A stretch of 64,000 nucleotides of DNA from assembly GCA_964553715.1 (NCBI GenBank), contig CAZKKY010000005.1, forward strand, positions 1 to 64,000, read 5' to 3'. This DNA is from JAGOJE01 sp964553715 (GTDB lineage: Bacteria > Pseudomonadota > Alphaproteobacteria > Rickettsiales > Rickettsiaceae). The notes below the pieces were generated by a model. The model was not told the origin of the DNA. It saw nothing but the letters and a program-made list of their open reading frames with translations, and searched no databases. The position numbers and the translations under genes are program-made. Shown piece after piece: positions 26,629 to 35,310 of this stretch. Position 1 is the first letter of the stretch, and the number at the start of each line of letters is the position of its first letter.

Positions 26629-26680
26629 TGTGTCACCACAAGCGCACGCTAAATGATCTAGTGATAGCGCCACATCTATA
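26629..26680. repeat. Second partial copy of the palindromic element
   Basis: Begins GTCACCACAAGCGC, like the start of the element at 26526, and contains an imperfect GCGC...GCGC dyad (about 26640-26670). It is shorter and more decayed than the first. The remaining bases up to 26761 show nothing else. Confidence 0.3.
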
Positions 26681-26761
26681 CTATAAGATGACATAGCAAC
26701 TTTTCTCAGTAAGATAGGTATCATCGGAATTTTATTTTCCACGCTGTGTTAATAAGAAAAA

Positions 26762-27472
26762 TTAGTCTAAAAACAGTTTTTTAGGCTGATCTTTGTCTTT
26801 TTTACTATCTTGTTTAGATGTTTTTATCATTTCAGATGATATAACGCTTTTTGTATATTCACATAATATCTGCTCCAAATCTTCTAGTTTAGAGCGGAAG
26901 AAATGATCTGCACCATGTATTGTTTTATATTCAACCTTACAATGTTTTTGTTTAGATAATCTTTCTACCAAATCCATAACAGACTCTTCTGATACTATAG
27001 AATCAAGATCTCCTTGCACTACAATACCTGGAATAGGACAAGGAGATAAAAATGAAAAATCATATTTACCAACAGGAGGTGCTATGGAAACAAAATAATT
27101 TATTTCTGGTCTGCGCATTATAAGCTGCATACCAATCCATGATCCGAAAGAAAACCCAGCAACCCAAAAACTTGAAGCCAGAGGGTTATGAAGTTGTAGC
27201 CAGTCTAATGCTGTTGCAGCATCTGTAAGCTCACCAATCCCATTATCGAACTCTCCTTGAGATTTTCCAACACCTCTAAAATTGATTCTAAGAGCAGTAA
27301 ATCCACTGTTTACAAATGATCTATAAGCGCTATATACCACCTTGTTATTCATAGTACCACCATGTACGGGATGAGGGTGAAGAACAAGAACAGCTGGGGC
27401 TTTGCGGTTGATAGATTGTGTATATCTTCCCTCTAACCTTCCTGCGGGACCGTTAAAAAATATTTCTGGCAT
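26762..27472 (-). CDS. Alpha/beta-hydrolase of the dienelactone-hydrolase-like/YuxL type
   Basis: The 236-aa product has the alpha/beta-hydrolase fold: oxyanion strand VLVLHPHPVHGGTMNNKVV, RINFRGVGKSQGEF, the nucleophile elbow GFSFGSW (Ser), the acid turn VQGDLDSIV (Asp) and the catalytic His in IHGADHFF. The HPHPxxGGTMxNKVV segment is conserved in a widespread proteobacterial group of unknown substrate. A lysine-rich tail ends the protein. It is divergent from iscR, and the promoter region between them carries an IscR-like site. Confidence 0.9.
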   Translation of the reverse strand: MPEIFFNGPAGRLEGRYTQSINRKAPAVLVLHPHPVHGGTMNNKVVYSAYRSFVNSGFTALRINFRGVGKSQGEFDNGIGELTDAATALDWLQLHNPLASSFWVAGFSFGSWIGMQLIMRRPEINYFVSIAPPVGKYDFSFLSPCPIPGIVVQGDLDSIVSEESVMDLVERLSKQKHCKVEYKTIHGADHFFRSKLEDLEQILCEYTKSVISSEMIKTSKQDSKKDKDQPKKLFLD

Positions 27473-27476
27473 AAGA

Positions 27477-27501
27477 ATACTTGACTAAATTACTAGGTTG
27501 T
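27477..27501 (+). promoter_or_regulatory. Candidate IscR type-1 binding site
   Basis: The 25 bases beginning ATACTTGACTAAATTA agree with the E. coli type-1 IscR consensus, recalled as ATASYYGACTRWWWYAGTCRRSTAT, at about 21 positions. The left half is perfect; the right half (CTAGGTTGT) carries the mismatches. It overlaps the -35 of the iscR promoter, as expected for autorepression by [2Fe-2S]-IscR. Confidence 0.5.
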
Positions 27502-27509
27502 TTTATGAT
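27481..27509 (+). promoter_or_regulatory. Strong sigma-70 promoter of iscR
   Basis: TTGACT (27481-27486, 5/6) and TATGAT (27504-27509, 5/6) are separated by exactly 17 nt. Transcription should start near 27516, about 65 nt before the iscR ATG. It is the best promoter match I found in the window. Confidence 0.7.
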
Positions 27510-27510
27510 A

Positions 27511-27531
27511 ATTCCAAATGGAATTTGGAAT
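27511..27531. promoter_or_regulatory. Perfect 9-bp inverted repeat at the iscR transcription start
   Basis: ATTCCAAAT (27511-27519), spacer GGA, ATTTGGAAT (27523-27531). It covers the predicted +1 of the iscR promoter and could be an operator or a 5' UTR hairpin. A smaller TCAGC-GAA-GCTGA repeat follows directly (27531-27543). Confidence 0.45.
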
Positions 27532-27580
27532 CAGCGAAGCTGAGTATAATGAAGATTTTTAATAAAATCAACTAACTGCT

Positions 27581-28012
27581 ATGATACTTACTACTAAAGG
27601 GCGTTATGCCGTGATGTCTATTTTAGAACTTGCTATAATGCGCAGCAATGATTCTCCTATATCTCTTGCTGTTATTTCAGCAAGGCTTAGTATACCTGTT
27701 AATTACCTAGAACAAATTTTTCTAAAGCTTAGAAAATGTGGTATTGTTACATCTATACGTGGTCCTGGGGGAGGTTATATTCTAGCTAGAAGTCCATCAG
27801 ATATTTTTATAGATAAAATAATAGACGCTGTAGAAGAAGATATCGAAATGACAAAATGTGGATCTATTAAAGCAAGTGGTTGCTTGCCAGGAAATGCGAA
27901 ATGTAAAACACATGATTTGTGGAATGGTCTTACAAATCATATCAGAAATTATTTTGCAGGAATTTCTATTGAAGATCTTGTTACTAATGCAGAAAACCAT
28001 GCTACTTTTTAG
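27581..28012 (+). CDS. iscR: Iron-sulfur cluster assembly transcription factor IscR (Rrf2 family)
   Basis: IscR senses Fe-S cluster supply through a [2Fe-2S] cluster and represses the isc genes. The 143-aa product opens with LTTKGRYAVMSILEL, has a winged helix (about 25-68, LEQIFLKLRKCGIVTSIRG, then GPGGGY) and three C-terminal cysteines, Cys93, Cys101 and Cys108, followed by His111. This matches the Cys3His ligation of E. coli IscR with slightly wider spacing. It heads the isc cluster and has a matching promoter box upstream. Confidence 0.93.
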   Translation: MILTTKGRYAVMSILELAIMRSNDSPISLAVISARLSIPVNYLEQIFLKLRKCGIVTSIRGPGGGYILARSPSDIFIDKIIDAVEEDIEMTKCGSIKASGCLPGNAKCKTHDLWNGLTNHIRNYFAGISIEDLVTNAENHATF

Positions 28013-28026
28013 ATTAATATTAGATT

Positions 28027-29133
28027 ATGTTTCCTAATATGAGAAGAATTTATATGGATTACAACGCAACTTCAATAATGTATGAAAGCGTGAAAGATGC
28101 AATGGCAAATATTTTGTCCTTACCTCTTAATCCATCTTCTATTCATTCATTTGGAAGAGATGCTAGGGCTATGGTTGAAAATGCCAGGTCTAAAATATTA
28201 TCTTTGTTAGGAGCTAATAATAGTTATGATCTTACCTTTGTATCTTCTGGTACTGAAGCTAATAATCTGATAATACATAATTTTAGAAATTCTAAGATTT
28301 TAGTGTCAGCAACAGAGCATCTTTCTATTATAGAACACAAGAAATTTAATGATAATATAGACATACTACCTGTAGATAGAGACGGTATTATAGATATAAA
28401 TTTCTTAGAAAACTGGCTAAAGAGCAATCCTAAGTCTTTAGTATCTATTATGTTAGCAAATAATGAAACAGGTGTGATATCTAACTTATCTAATATTGCA
28501 AAGCTTGTTCATCAATATGATTCATTCTTGCATAGTGATATTGCTCAGGCTCCTTCTAAAATGGCTGTTGATATTTCTAGCCTTGATTTAGATTTTGCTA
28601 CAATCTCCGCTCATAAATTTGGCGGTCCTGTTGGAGCTGCAGCTTTAATTTACAGATCAAAATTTCATCTTCATCCTCAAATTATTGGTGGCGGGCAAGA
28701 AAAAGGTGTCAGGTCTGGCACGCAAAATGTAGCTTCAATAGTTGGTTTTGCTATAGCTCTTGAAGAGTCGGTAGATCTTTCTTGTAATAACAAAATGATT
28801 GAATTGCGTAATTTGTTAGAAGAAGAGCTTATAAAATTAGATAATAATATTATTATTTTTGGTAAGAACTCAAATAGACTCCCAAATACATCTATGTTTT
28901 CTCAAGTTAATACTGACGCGCGCGAAAAAATAATATTGTTAGATATTAATAATATTGCAGTTAGTAATGGTTCTGCTTGCTCTTCTGGTAAGGTAAAATC
29001 TTCTCATGTTCTTGAAGCTATGGGATTTAGCACAAACGAAATTAGTGGTGCTATTAGGGTGTCTTTAGGCAAAGATAACAGTAAAGAAGATATATATAGA
29101 TTTATAGATATTTGGAAGAAAGGATATGAATAA
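28027..29133 (+). CDS. Second cysteine desulfurase (NifS/IscS-like)
   Basis: A PLP-dependent class V aminotransferase that would release sulfur from cysteine for Fe-S assembly. The 368-aa product has MDYNATS, SSGTEANNL, the PLP lysine in ISAHKFGGPVGA, GGQEKGVRSGTQN and the active-site loop SNGSACSSGKVKSSH with the persulfide Cys. It is shorter and more divergent than the following IscS, whose start overlaps its end by 8 nt. Rickettsiales commonly carry such a pair between iscR and iscU. ATG 28039 is an alternative start. Confidence 0.92.
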   Translation: MFPNMRRIYMDYNATSIMYESVKDAMANILSLPLNPSSIHSFGRDARAMVENARSKILSLLGANNSYDLTFVSSGTEANNLIIHNFRNSKILVSATEHLSIIEHKKFNDNIDILPVDRDGIIDINFLENWLKSNPKSLVSIMLANNETGVISNLSNIAKLVHQYDSFLHSDIAQAPSKMAVDISSLDLDFATISAHKFGGPVGAAALIYRSKFHLHPQIIGGGQEKGVRSGTQNVASIVGFAIALEESVDLSCNNKMIELRNLLEEELIKLDNNIIIFGKNSNRLPNTSMFSQVNTDAREKIILLDINNIAVSNGSACSSGKVKSSHVLEAMGFSTNEISGAIRVSLGKDNSKEDIYRFIDIWKKGYE

Positions 29134-30382
29134 ACTTGAATTAATGAAAGAAAACCTAAAATCAAAGGGATATAGTTTTCCTTTGTATTTTGATTATCAA
29201 TCTACTACTCCTATGGATTCTAGAGTAATAGATGCCATGATGCCATATTTTACTAATAAATTTGGAAATCCTCACTCTCGTAGTCACTCTTTTGGATGGG
29301 AAGCAGAAGAAGCTGTAGAGTTAGCTCGCTCTCAGGTTGCTAAAGTGATAGGATCTGATCCTAAAGAGATTATATTTACTTCTGGAGCTACAGAATCTAA
29401 TAATCTTGCTATTAAAGGTGTTGCAAATTTTTATAAGAGCAAGAAAAATCATATCATAACCTTATCAACGGAACATAAATGCGTAATTGATGCATGTAGA
29501 CATCTTGAAGAAGAGGGTTTTGAAGTTACATATATGCCAGTTTCAAGTGATGGTCTTGTAGACCTAGATCTCTTAGAAAAATCTATTACGGATAAAACAG
29601 TCTTAGTATCTATTATGGCTGTTAATAATGAAATAGGTGTTATTCAGCCCCTTGAAGCAATAGGAAAAATCACAAGAAAGTACGGAGTGTTTTTTCATAC
29701 AGATATCGCACAAGCTTTTGGTAAAATACCTATTGATGTTGAAAAATGTAATATTGATCTTGCTAGTATTTCTGGGCATAAAATTTACGGACCTAAAGGT
29801 ATAGGTGCATTATATGTTAGAAAACGTCCTCGTGTTAGGATTGTTCCTCTTATTAATGGTGGAGGGCAGGAAAGAGGGATGAGATCGGGAACTCTTCCTA
29901 CGCCTATGGTGGTAGGCCTTGGCGTAGCATCTGAAATAGCAATGAATGATATGGAAGCAGATCGTAAAAAAATTGAATCTCTTTATAATCATTTTGTACA
30001 TTCTATAACAAGCAAAGTTCCTGATGTTTATTTAAATGGCTCTTCTAAAAGCAGATGGCAAGGCAATATAAATTTAAGCTTTGCTTATATAGAAGGAGAG
30101 TCCATGATAATGGCAATTAAAGATATAGCTGTTTCTTCAGGATCAGCATGCACTTCATCTTCGCTAGAGCCATCTTACGTGTTAAAAGCGCTAGGCCTTG
30201 ATGACGAAATGGCACATACTTCCATTAGGTTTGGAATAGGGCGTTTTACTACAGAAGAAGAAATAGATTATGCAATAGAGCTGATAACAGCAAATGTTGA
30301 TAAGCTAAGAGAGCTTAGCCCTTTGTGGGAAATGGTACAAGAAGGAATAGATTTAAAAGATATAAAATGGTCTACGCATTAA
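29126..30382 (+). CDS. iscS: Cysteine desulfurase IscS
   Basis: IscS supplies persulfide sulfur to IscU and to tRNA thiolation. The 418-aa product has YFDYQSTTPMD, TSGATESNNLAIKG, the PLP lysine in SISGHKIYGPKGIGAL, GGGQERGMRSGT and the active Cys in VSSGSACTSSSLEPSYVL, followed by the long IscS C-terminus (ELSPLWEM, used for partner binding). It overlaps the preceding desulfurase by 8 nt; iscU starts 83 nt later. Confidence 0.97.
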   Translation: MNKLELMKENLKSKGYSFPLYFDYQSTTPMDSRVIDAMMPYFTNKFGNPHSRSHSFGWEAEEAVELARSQVAKVIGSDPKEIIFTSGATESNNLAIKGVANFYKSKKNHIITLSTEHKCVIDACRHLEEEGFEVTYMPVSSDGLVDLDLLEKSITDKTVLVSIMAVNNEIGVIQPLEAIGKITRKYGVFFHTDIAQAFGKIPIDVEKCNIDLASISGHKIYGPKGIGALYVRKRPRVRIVPLINGGGQERGMRSGTLPTPMVVGLGVASEIAMNDMEADRKKIESLYNHFVHSITSKVPDVYLNGSSKSRWQGNINLSFAYIEGESMIMAIKDIAVSSGSACTSSSLEPSYVLKALGLDDEMAHTSIRFGIGRFTTEEEIDYAIELITANVDKLRELSPLWEMVQEGIDLKDIKWSTH

Positions 30383-30465
30383 ATATTTTTTATCAAGTAA
30401 GATTTGTAGGCGCATGCCTCTTATCTATTAAACTACAATTCTCTTATATTTAAGGAAGGTATAAT

Positions 30466-30849
30466 ATGGCATATAGTTCAAAAGTAATAGATCATTACGA
30501 AAATCCTCGTAATATTGGCTCTATGAATAAAAATGATACAGATGTTGGTACAGGGCTTGTAGGGGCTCCTGCTTGTGGTGATGTAATGAAGCTACAAATC
30601 AAAGTTGATGAAAATGGGATAATAGAAGATGCAAAATTTAAGACATTCGGTTGTGCATCTGCTATAGCATCTAGCTCTCTGGTCACAGAATGGATTAAGG
30701 GAAAAAGCATATCTACTGCATCTGAAATCAAAAATACAGAAATAGCTGAGTATCTATCTTTACCGCCAGTAAAAATGCATTGCTCTTTGCTAGCAGAAGA
30801 GGCAATTAAGGCTGCTGTTTCTGATTATCTAAATAAGAAAAACAAATAG
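30466..30849 (+). CDS. iscU: Fe-S cluster scaffold protein IscU
   Basis: IscU is the scaffold on which [2Fe-2S] clusters are built from IscS sulfur. The 127-aa product has the three cluster cysteines Cys37 (GAPACGD, with Asp39), Cys63 (FGCASA) and Cys106 (KMHCS), and the HscA chaperone recognition motif LPPVK at 99-103. A clean AAGGAAGGT ribosome-binding site lies just before ATG 30466. Next is iscA after 3 nt. hscB and hscA are not adjacent. Confidence 0.97.
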   Translation: MAYSSKVIDHYENPRNIGSMNKNDTDVGTGLVGAPACGDVMKLQIKVDENGIIEDAKFKTFGCASAIASSSLVTEWIKGKSISTASEIKNTEIAEYLSLPPVKMHCSLLAEEAIKAAVSDYLNKKNK

Positions 30850-30852
30850 ATT

Positions 30853-31194
30853 ATGACAAATACAAAATCAATAATCACTATTACTGAAAGAGCAGCAGAG
30901 CAAGTAAGGCTATTGCTACAAAAGAGAGATAAAGATTCTGTCGGTATTAGAGTAGGAGTCAAATCGGGTGGTTGTTCGGGTTTGTCTTATATTATTGAAT
31001 ATGCTGATAATAAAAATCAGTTTGATGAATTAGTAAATGATAAAGGTGTTGTGGTTTTGATAGATCCTAAAGCAATCATGTATCTTATAGGTTCTGAAAT
31101 GGACTATGTTGAGGAAAAATTTAGATCTGGTTTTGTATTCCAAAATCCTAATGAAAAAGCTAAATGTGGATGTGGTAAGTCATTTAGTGCTTGA
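30853..31194 (+). CDS. iscA: A-type Fe-S carrier protein IscA
   Basis: IscA receives Fe-S clusters and delivers them to target enzymes. The 113-aa product has the HesB/IscA core with Cys41 in KSGGCSGLSY and the C-terminal Cys105 and Cys107 in KCGCGKSF. It closes the isc cluster: iscR, desulfurase, iscS, iscU, iscA. The adrenodoxin-type ferredoxin usually at the end of an isc operon lies elsewhere in this window (54156-54482). Confidence 0.96.
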   Translation: MTNTKSIITITERAAEQVRLLLQKRDKDSVGIRVGVKSGGCSGLSYIIEYADNKNQFDELVNDKGVVVLIDPKAIMYLIGSEMDYVEEKFRSGFVFQNPNEKAKCGCGKSFSA

Positions 31195-31196
31195 AG

Positions 31197-31229
31197 ATAT
31201 AAACTAACAGTTATCCCTAGTTTTTATAT
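31197..31229. terminator. Possible bidirectional hairpin between iscA and the SPOR gene
   Basis: ATATAAACTA (31197-31206) can pair with TAGTTTTTATAT (about 31218-31229) with one or two bulged T. It lies between two convergent genes, and the right arm contains a T run. The stem is AT-rich and imperfect. Confidence 0.3.
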
Positions 31230-31232
31230 ATG

Positions 31233-32102
31233 TCAATTATTAATAATGATACAGCTTTGATTTGTATGATTCATTTTTTTGCACAATGCTTTTGCTTTGC
31301 TAAAGCTAGGAAATTGACCAATTAATAATCTATAAAATACTCCTTTATTTTCTAAAGTTACTTTATCGACTTTATGAGTGAGAGAGCCTATTTGTTTAGG
31401 ATAGATTTTTTGTAAACGATTTAATTCTTGTATCGCGCTAGCTTCTGTTCTTACTGAGGCTAATTGTAATCTGTAATATGACTTATTTGGCGCGCTACTT
31501 TTTTTTCTATGTTTAGCACCTTCATCTAGTTGAATGATATTAAGAGATTTTGTATGGCTAATAGGAACTTCATCTTGGTGTTTTTTTGTTTCTACACCAT
31601 TATTTTGTTCTAAAGAAGCTATATTTGTTTCATCTATACCATTATTTATTACTTGTTGCTCGGAAGAAATATCTTCAAGGTTATTTTGTTCTTGAGTCTC
31701 AGTATTTTTAGAATTTGATAAAATATTTAATATAATATCATCAATTTTATTATTATTCTCATCAGAAGGGTTATTTTTTTGCACTATCTTGATAGGTTCT
31801 TCTGGGTCTGGCATTATCAATACAGTGTTTTCGGTATTTTTTCCAGGTTTGAGATTATTATAAACAAGTTTATCTGTGTTTGGCACTAGGTGCCCTCCAG
31901 GTTTTTCTGGTTTTATTCTAGAAAAACTTTCGTCTGCTATGATAATCTCTATTTCTTGTTTTGGTAGATATTTGTATTCATAGTAATAATATCCGAATAT
32001 AACAGAAGAAAATATCGATATTAAACCAATTACCATTTTGATTTTGGATATTGGTTTTAACACTATAAATTCTGGATTATTATCTTCTAAATTTTTACTC
32101 AC
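31233..32102 (-). CDS. SPOR-domain membrane protein
   Basis: SPOR domains bind denuded glycan strands at the division septum. The 289-aa product has a short cytoplasmic start, one transmembrane helix (about 22-42, VIGLISIFSSVIFGYYYY), a long polar linker rich in Asn, Glu and Gln, and a C-terminal SPOR domain (about 210-289, YRLQLASVRTEASAIQEL, VFYRLLIGQFPSFSKAKAL). It is the third gene of a dgt-argS-SPOR operon, 8 nt after argS. This grouping is common in alphaproteobacteria. Confidence 0.88.
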   Translation of the reverse strand: MSKNLEDNNPEFIVLKPISKIKMVIGLISIFSSVIFGYYYYEYKYLPKQEIEIIIADESFSRIKPEKPGGHLVPNTDKLVYNNLKPGKNTENTVLIMPDPEEPIKIVQKNNPSDENNNKIDDIILNILSNSKNTETQEQNNLEDISSEQQVINNGIDETNIASLEQNNGVETKKHQDEVPISHTKSLNIIQLDEGAKHRKKSSAPNKSYYRLQLASVRTEASAIQELNRLQKIYPKQIGSLTHKVDKVTLENKGVFYRLLIGQFPSFSKAKALCKKMNHTNQSCIIINN

Positions 32103-32110
32103 ATTAATCC

Positions 32111-33850
32111 TTACATTTTGTCTAAACTATTTACGCCAATAATTTTAAATCCTGCATCGATTACATTTAGCATGGCTCTTATCATTGCAAGGCGAGCAGA
32201 AGTTAAAGCTATTTCGTTCTCTATGATAAATCTATAATCATTGTTTTCTTTCCCTAAGTTCCATAATGAATGAAACAAACTAGCTACAGATTGCAGATAA
32301 AAAGCTATTCGGTGAGGCTCAAAATTAGTGGCAGCAGATTCAACTATTTTGGGGAAAGATGCTAGTAATTTTATAAGCTCTAACTCTTCATCAGAAGAAA
32401 GTAAGTTAAGATCAAAATCTTTGTTACGAAGAATATGTACTGCTTCTGGGCTGGTTTTTTCTGCATTAGATAAAATAGACTTAGCCCTGACGGCTGCGTA
32501 TTGTAGATAAAAAACCGGATTATCTTTGGATTGTTCTCTTACTTTTACTATATCAAAATCCATTATTATATCATTTTTGCGTGTTAGCATCATAAATCTA
32601 ACAATATCCTTACCTACTTCTTCTACTACATCTCTTGCTGTAGAAAAGCTTCCTGCTCTTTTAGACATCTTTACAGGGATGCCATTTTCGACATAATTTA
32701 CCATCTGGCACAATTTTACATCGCAAGTGATTTTTCTATCTCCTAGAGCCTCAATTACTGCTTTAATCCTTTTTACGTAACCTCCGTGATCAGCTCCTAG
32801 TACTAATATGATACTGTCAAAGCCTCTGCTTATTTTGTCATAGCTATAGCCTATATCTCCTGCAAAATATGTCCAGCTTTTATCCGATTTTTGTAGTGGA
32901 CGATCGATATCATCTCCAAAATTTGTAGATCGGAATAACAATTGAGGGCGTTCTTCCCATTCTTTTTTTTCTTCACCCTTCGGTGGTGGTAGTGTGCCCT
33001 CATATATTAAATCAAGGGTGCTAAGTTTTTCTATAGCTTTTTCTACTTTAGAGTCGTCATATAGACTCTGTTCTGAGAAGAATACATCATGCTCAATATC
33101 TAATAATTTCAAATCAGACTTTATAATGCCTAGCATTTCCTCTATGGCGATCTTTTTTAAAATAGGTAGATATTCATCTTCTTCTTTATTAAGAAGGTTA
33201 TTTCCATAAAGAGAAAATATTTTCTCCCCAATAGGCTTTAAGTAATCTCCAGGATATAAGCCAGAAGGTATTGTTACTTCCTCTCCAGTGGCGGCTTCTT
33301 TGTATCTTAGAAAGACTGTTTTAGCTAAATCAAGAATTTGGCCTCCAGCATCATTTATATAATATTCCTTTGTAACTTTATATCCGCATTTTTGCATCAA
33401 ACGTGCTAGAGCGTCTCCGTATACAGCTCCTCTTGCATGGCCAATATGCATTGGACCTGTAGGATTTGGAGAAGCATATTCAATGTTAATTTTTTTTCCA
33501 TTCCCTATGTTGTTGCTACCATATTCTGTTTTGAGTTCTATAATACGGACAATCTCTTCATACCATTTTGTATTACTAATTTTTAGATTAATAAATCCAG
33601 CACCTGCAATATCAACTTTGGTGATATAAGAATAATTTTTGAGCTCTTCCGATAATATAGATGCTAGCTTTAATGGTGAAATTTTTGATTCTTTAGCAAG
33701 GACCATAGCTGCATTTGTTGATAAATCACCACAAGAAGCGTTTTTTGGCATTTCTACTACAACAGATTTTAAGCTGGTTTCTTGAAGATTTTCGATATTT
33801 TTCTTAAGAATATCTATGATATCTTGCTTTAATAATGAGTATATATTCAT
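32111..33850 (-). CDS. argS: Arginyl-tRNA synthetase
   Basis: It charges tRNA-Arg with arginine. The 579-aa product has the N-terminal Arg-tRNA-synthetase domain (about 1-90), the class I HIGH motif in NPTGPMHIGHARGAVYGD, the catalytic-core KMSKRAG variant of KMSKS, and the DALR anticodon-binding C-terminus (AVRAKSILSNAEK onward). Length is normal. Its ATG overlaps the dgt stop by 4 nt. Confidence 0.97.
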   Translation of the reverse strand: MNIYSLLKQDIIDILKKNIENLQETSLKSVVVEMPKNASCGDLSTNAAMVLAKESKISPLKLASILSEELKNYSYITKVDIAGAGFINLKISNTKWYEEIVRIIELKTEYGSNNIGNGKKINIEYASPNPTGPMHIGHARGAVYGDALARLMQKCGYKVTKEYYINDAGGQILDLAKTVFLRYKEAATGEEVTIPSGLYPGDYLKPIGEKIFSLYGNNLLNKEEDEYLPILKKIAIEEMLGIIKSDLKLLDIEHDVFFSEQSLYDDSKVEKAIEKLSTLDLIYEGTLPPPKGEEKKEWEERPQLLFRSTNFGDDIDRPLQKSDKSWTYFAGDIGYSYDKISRGFDSIILVLGADHGGYVKRIKAVIEALGDRKITCDVKLCQMVNYVENGIPVKMSKRAGSFSTARDVVEEVGKDIVRFMMLTRKNDIIMDFDIVKVREQSKDNPVFYLQYAAVRAKSILSNAEKTSPEAVHILRNKDFDLNLLSSDEELELIKLLASFPKIVESAATNFEPHRIAFYLQSVASLFHSLWNLGKENNDYRFIIENEIALTSARLAMIRAMLNVIDAGFKIIGVNSLDKM

Positions 33851-35001
33851 ATTTCTAGATTATTGAATGTTGAATTTTGTAATGATAGAGATTCTTTAAT
33901 AGCGAAGCGATCAGTCATGCCCGCTATATAATCAGAAATAATGCGATGTTTGGACTGCTTTCCATCATGAATTTTTTGCTGCCAATCTTTTGGTAAAAAT
34001 TCTGGTGTATCAATGTAAATATGGAATAGATCTTTAATAACTTTTTTACATTTCATAGTCATAACAACTACATAATGGTTATTATAAACATTATTGTACA
34101 AGAATTTTCTTATACTAGTAATGCGCTCTAACGCTTCATCAGAAAATTCTATTAATGGTTTGTTTAAAAGCCTTATATCAGCAACTGTTTCTATTTTATA
34201 TTTTCTGATATTATAACGGGACATAGTTAATAAATCATTGATTAGATAGTGATTTAAACTTCTAACAGTTTCATAAATTACCCTTGATGCAGATATAGAA
34301 GGGTGTTGTTTTTTAATCCTATATATATATTCATATAAAAACTCTATTTCTTGCATATCTTCTAAAGAAAATAAACCAGACCTTATACCATCTTCAAGGT
34401 CATGTCCATTATATGCGATATCATCACTAAATGCTGCTACTTGGGCTTCAGCAGAAGAAAATTCTGATAGTTTTAAGTCATTAATTTGGTTATACTCAGT
34501 AATGGCCTCAGGGATGTCTAGAGTGATTGGTCCGTTGTGTTTGGCTATACCATCTAGTACTTCCCATGTAAGATTAAGTCCATTATAGGCTGCGTACCTC
34601 TCTTCTAGCATAGTCAAAAGCTTTATAGAATGTGCATTATGGGAAAAACCACCATGATCTTTCATTAATGAATCTAATTCTTCTTCTCCTTTATGTCCAA
34701 AAGGTGTATGTCCAAGGTCATGTGCTAGTGCAATACATTCTGCCAAATCTTCTGATAAATCAAGTGCGCTTGCAATAGAACGCGCAAGGCTTGCAACCTC
34801 TATAGAGTGAGTAAGCCTATTACGATAGTGGTCTCCTTCATGGTTTACAAATACTTGCGTTTTATATTCAAGTCTGCGAAATGCATTAGAATGTATTATT
34901 CTATCCTTATCTCTTTGGAATTCGTTCCTATACGGCGTATCTGTTTCTTTGAACAGTCTGCCTTTGGTGTGTAATGGATTAGATGCAAAACTAGCTAACA
35001 T
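33847..35001 (-). CDS. dgt: dGTP triphosphohydrolase-like protein (HD domain)
   Basis: It hydrolyses dNTPs (dGTP in the type enzyme) to nucleoside and triphosphate. The 384-aa product has the conserved N-terminal RTPYRNEFQRDKDRI-like opening (here DTPYRNEFQRDKDRI), FRRLEYKTQVF, the first His of the HD site in RLTHSIEV, and the HD pair in ALAHDLGHTPFGHKGE, with the late Asp in FSDDIAYNGHD. This is the type-2, shorter dGTPase-like family. It is first in the operon with argS and the SPOR protein. Confidence 0.93.
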   Translation of the reverse strand: MLASFASNPLHTKGRLFKETDTPYRNEFQRDKDRIIHSNAFRRLEYKTQVFVNHEGDHYRNRLTHSIEVASLARSIASALDLSEDLAECIALAHDLGHTPFGHKGEEELDSLMKDHGGFSHNAHSIKLLTMLEERYAAYNGLNLTWEVLDGIAKHNGPITLDIPEAITEYNQINDLKLSEFSSAEAQVAAFSDDIAYNGHDLEDGIRSGLFSLEDMQEIEFLYEYIYRIKKQHPSISASRVIYETVRSLNHYLINDLLTMSRYNIRKYKIETVADIRLLNKPLIEFSDEALERITSIRKFLYNNVYNNHYVVVMTMKCKKVIKDLFHIYIDTPEFLPKDWQQKIHDGKQSKHRIISDYIAGMTDRFAIKESLSLQNSTFNNLEI

Positions 35002-35310
35002 AAATTTTACTTAAAAATATTTAATAACAATATAAATTAAAAAAATCTTTTTGAAAAGCAGTTGTTTAAAGGAGGTATAAGTATTTTTGTGAATATGAAT
35101 CTTATATTTGCATGTTATTTAAAATAGTGTAAATTTTTAAAAATTTCTCAAATATTAAATAACGAAAAAAGCATAGTCATGATAAGCTATTTATGCTAAA
35201 ATGCATCCAAGGAAAATCATATAATTACACTGGCATTATCAGTACTTGATTTTTATTTAAAAAGTCTTCTAACCAGAATAAATAAACTAATATAACAAAA
35301 GAGTGTAAAG
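35002..35310. other. Divergent intergenic region between dgt and dapF
   Basis: These 309 bases hold no convincing gene. A perfect ribosome-binding sequence AAAGGAGGT lies at 35068-35076, followed in frame by GTG 35089 and ATG 35095 and a stop 13 codons after the GTG (35125-35127). This would be a 12-aa mini-ORF, so the site is either an orphan or a leader peptide. No clear promoter was found for dapF. Confidence 0.4.
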
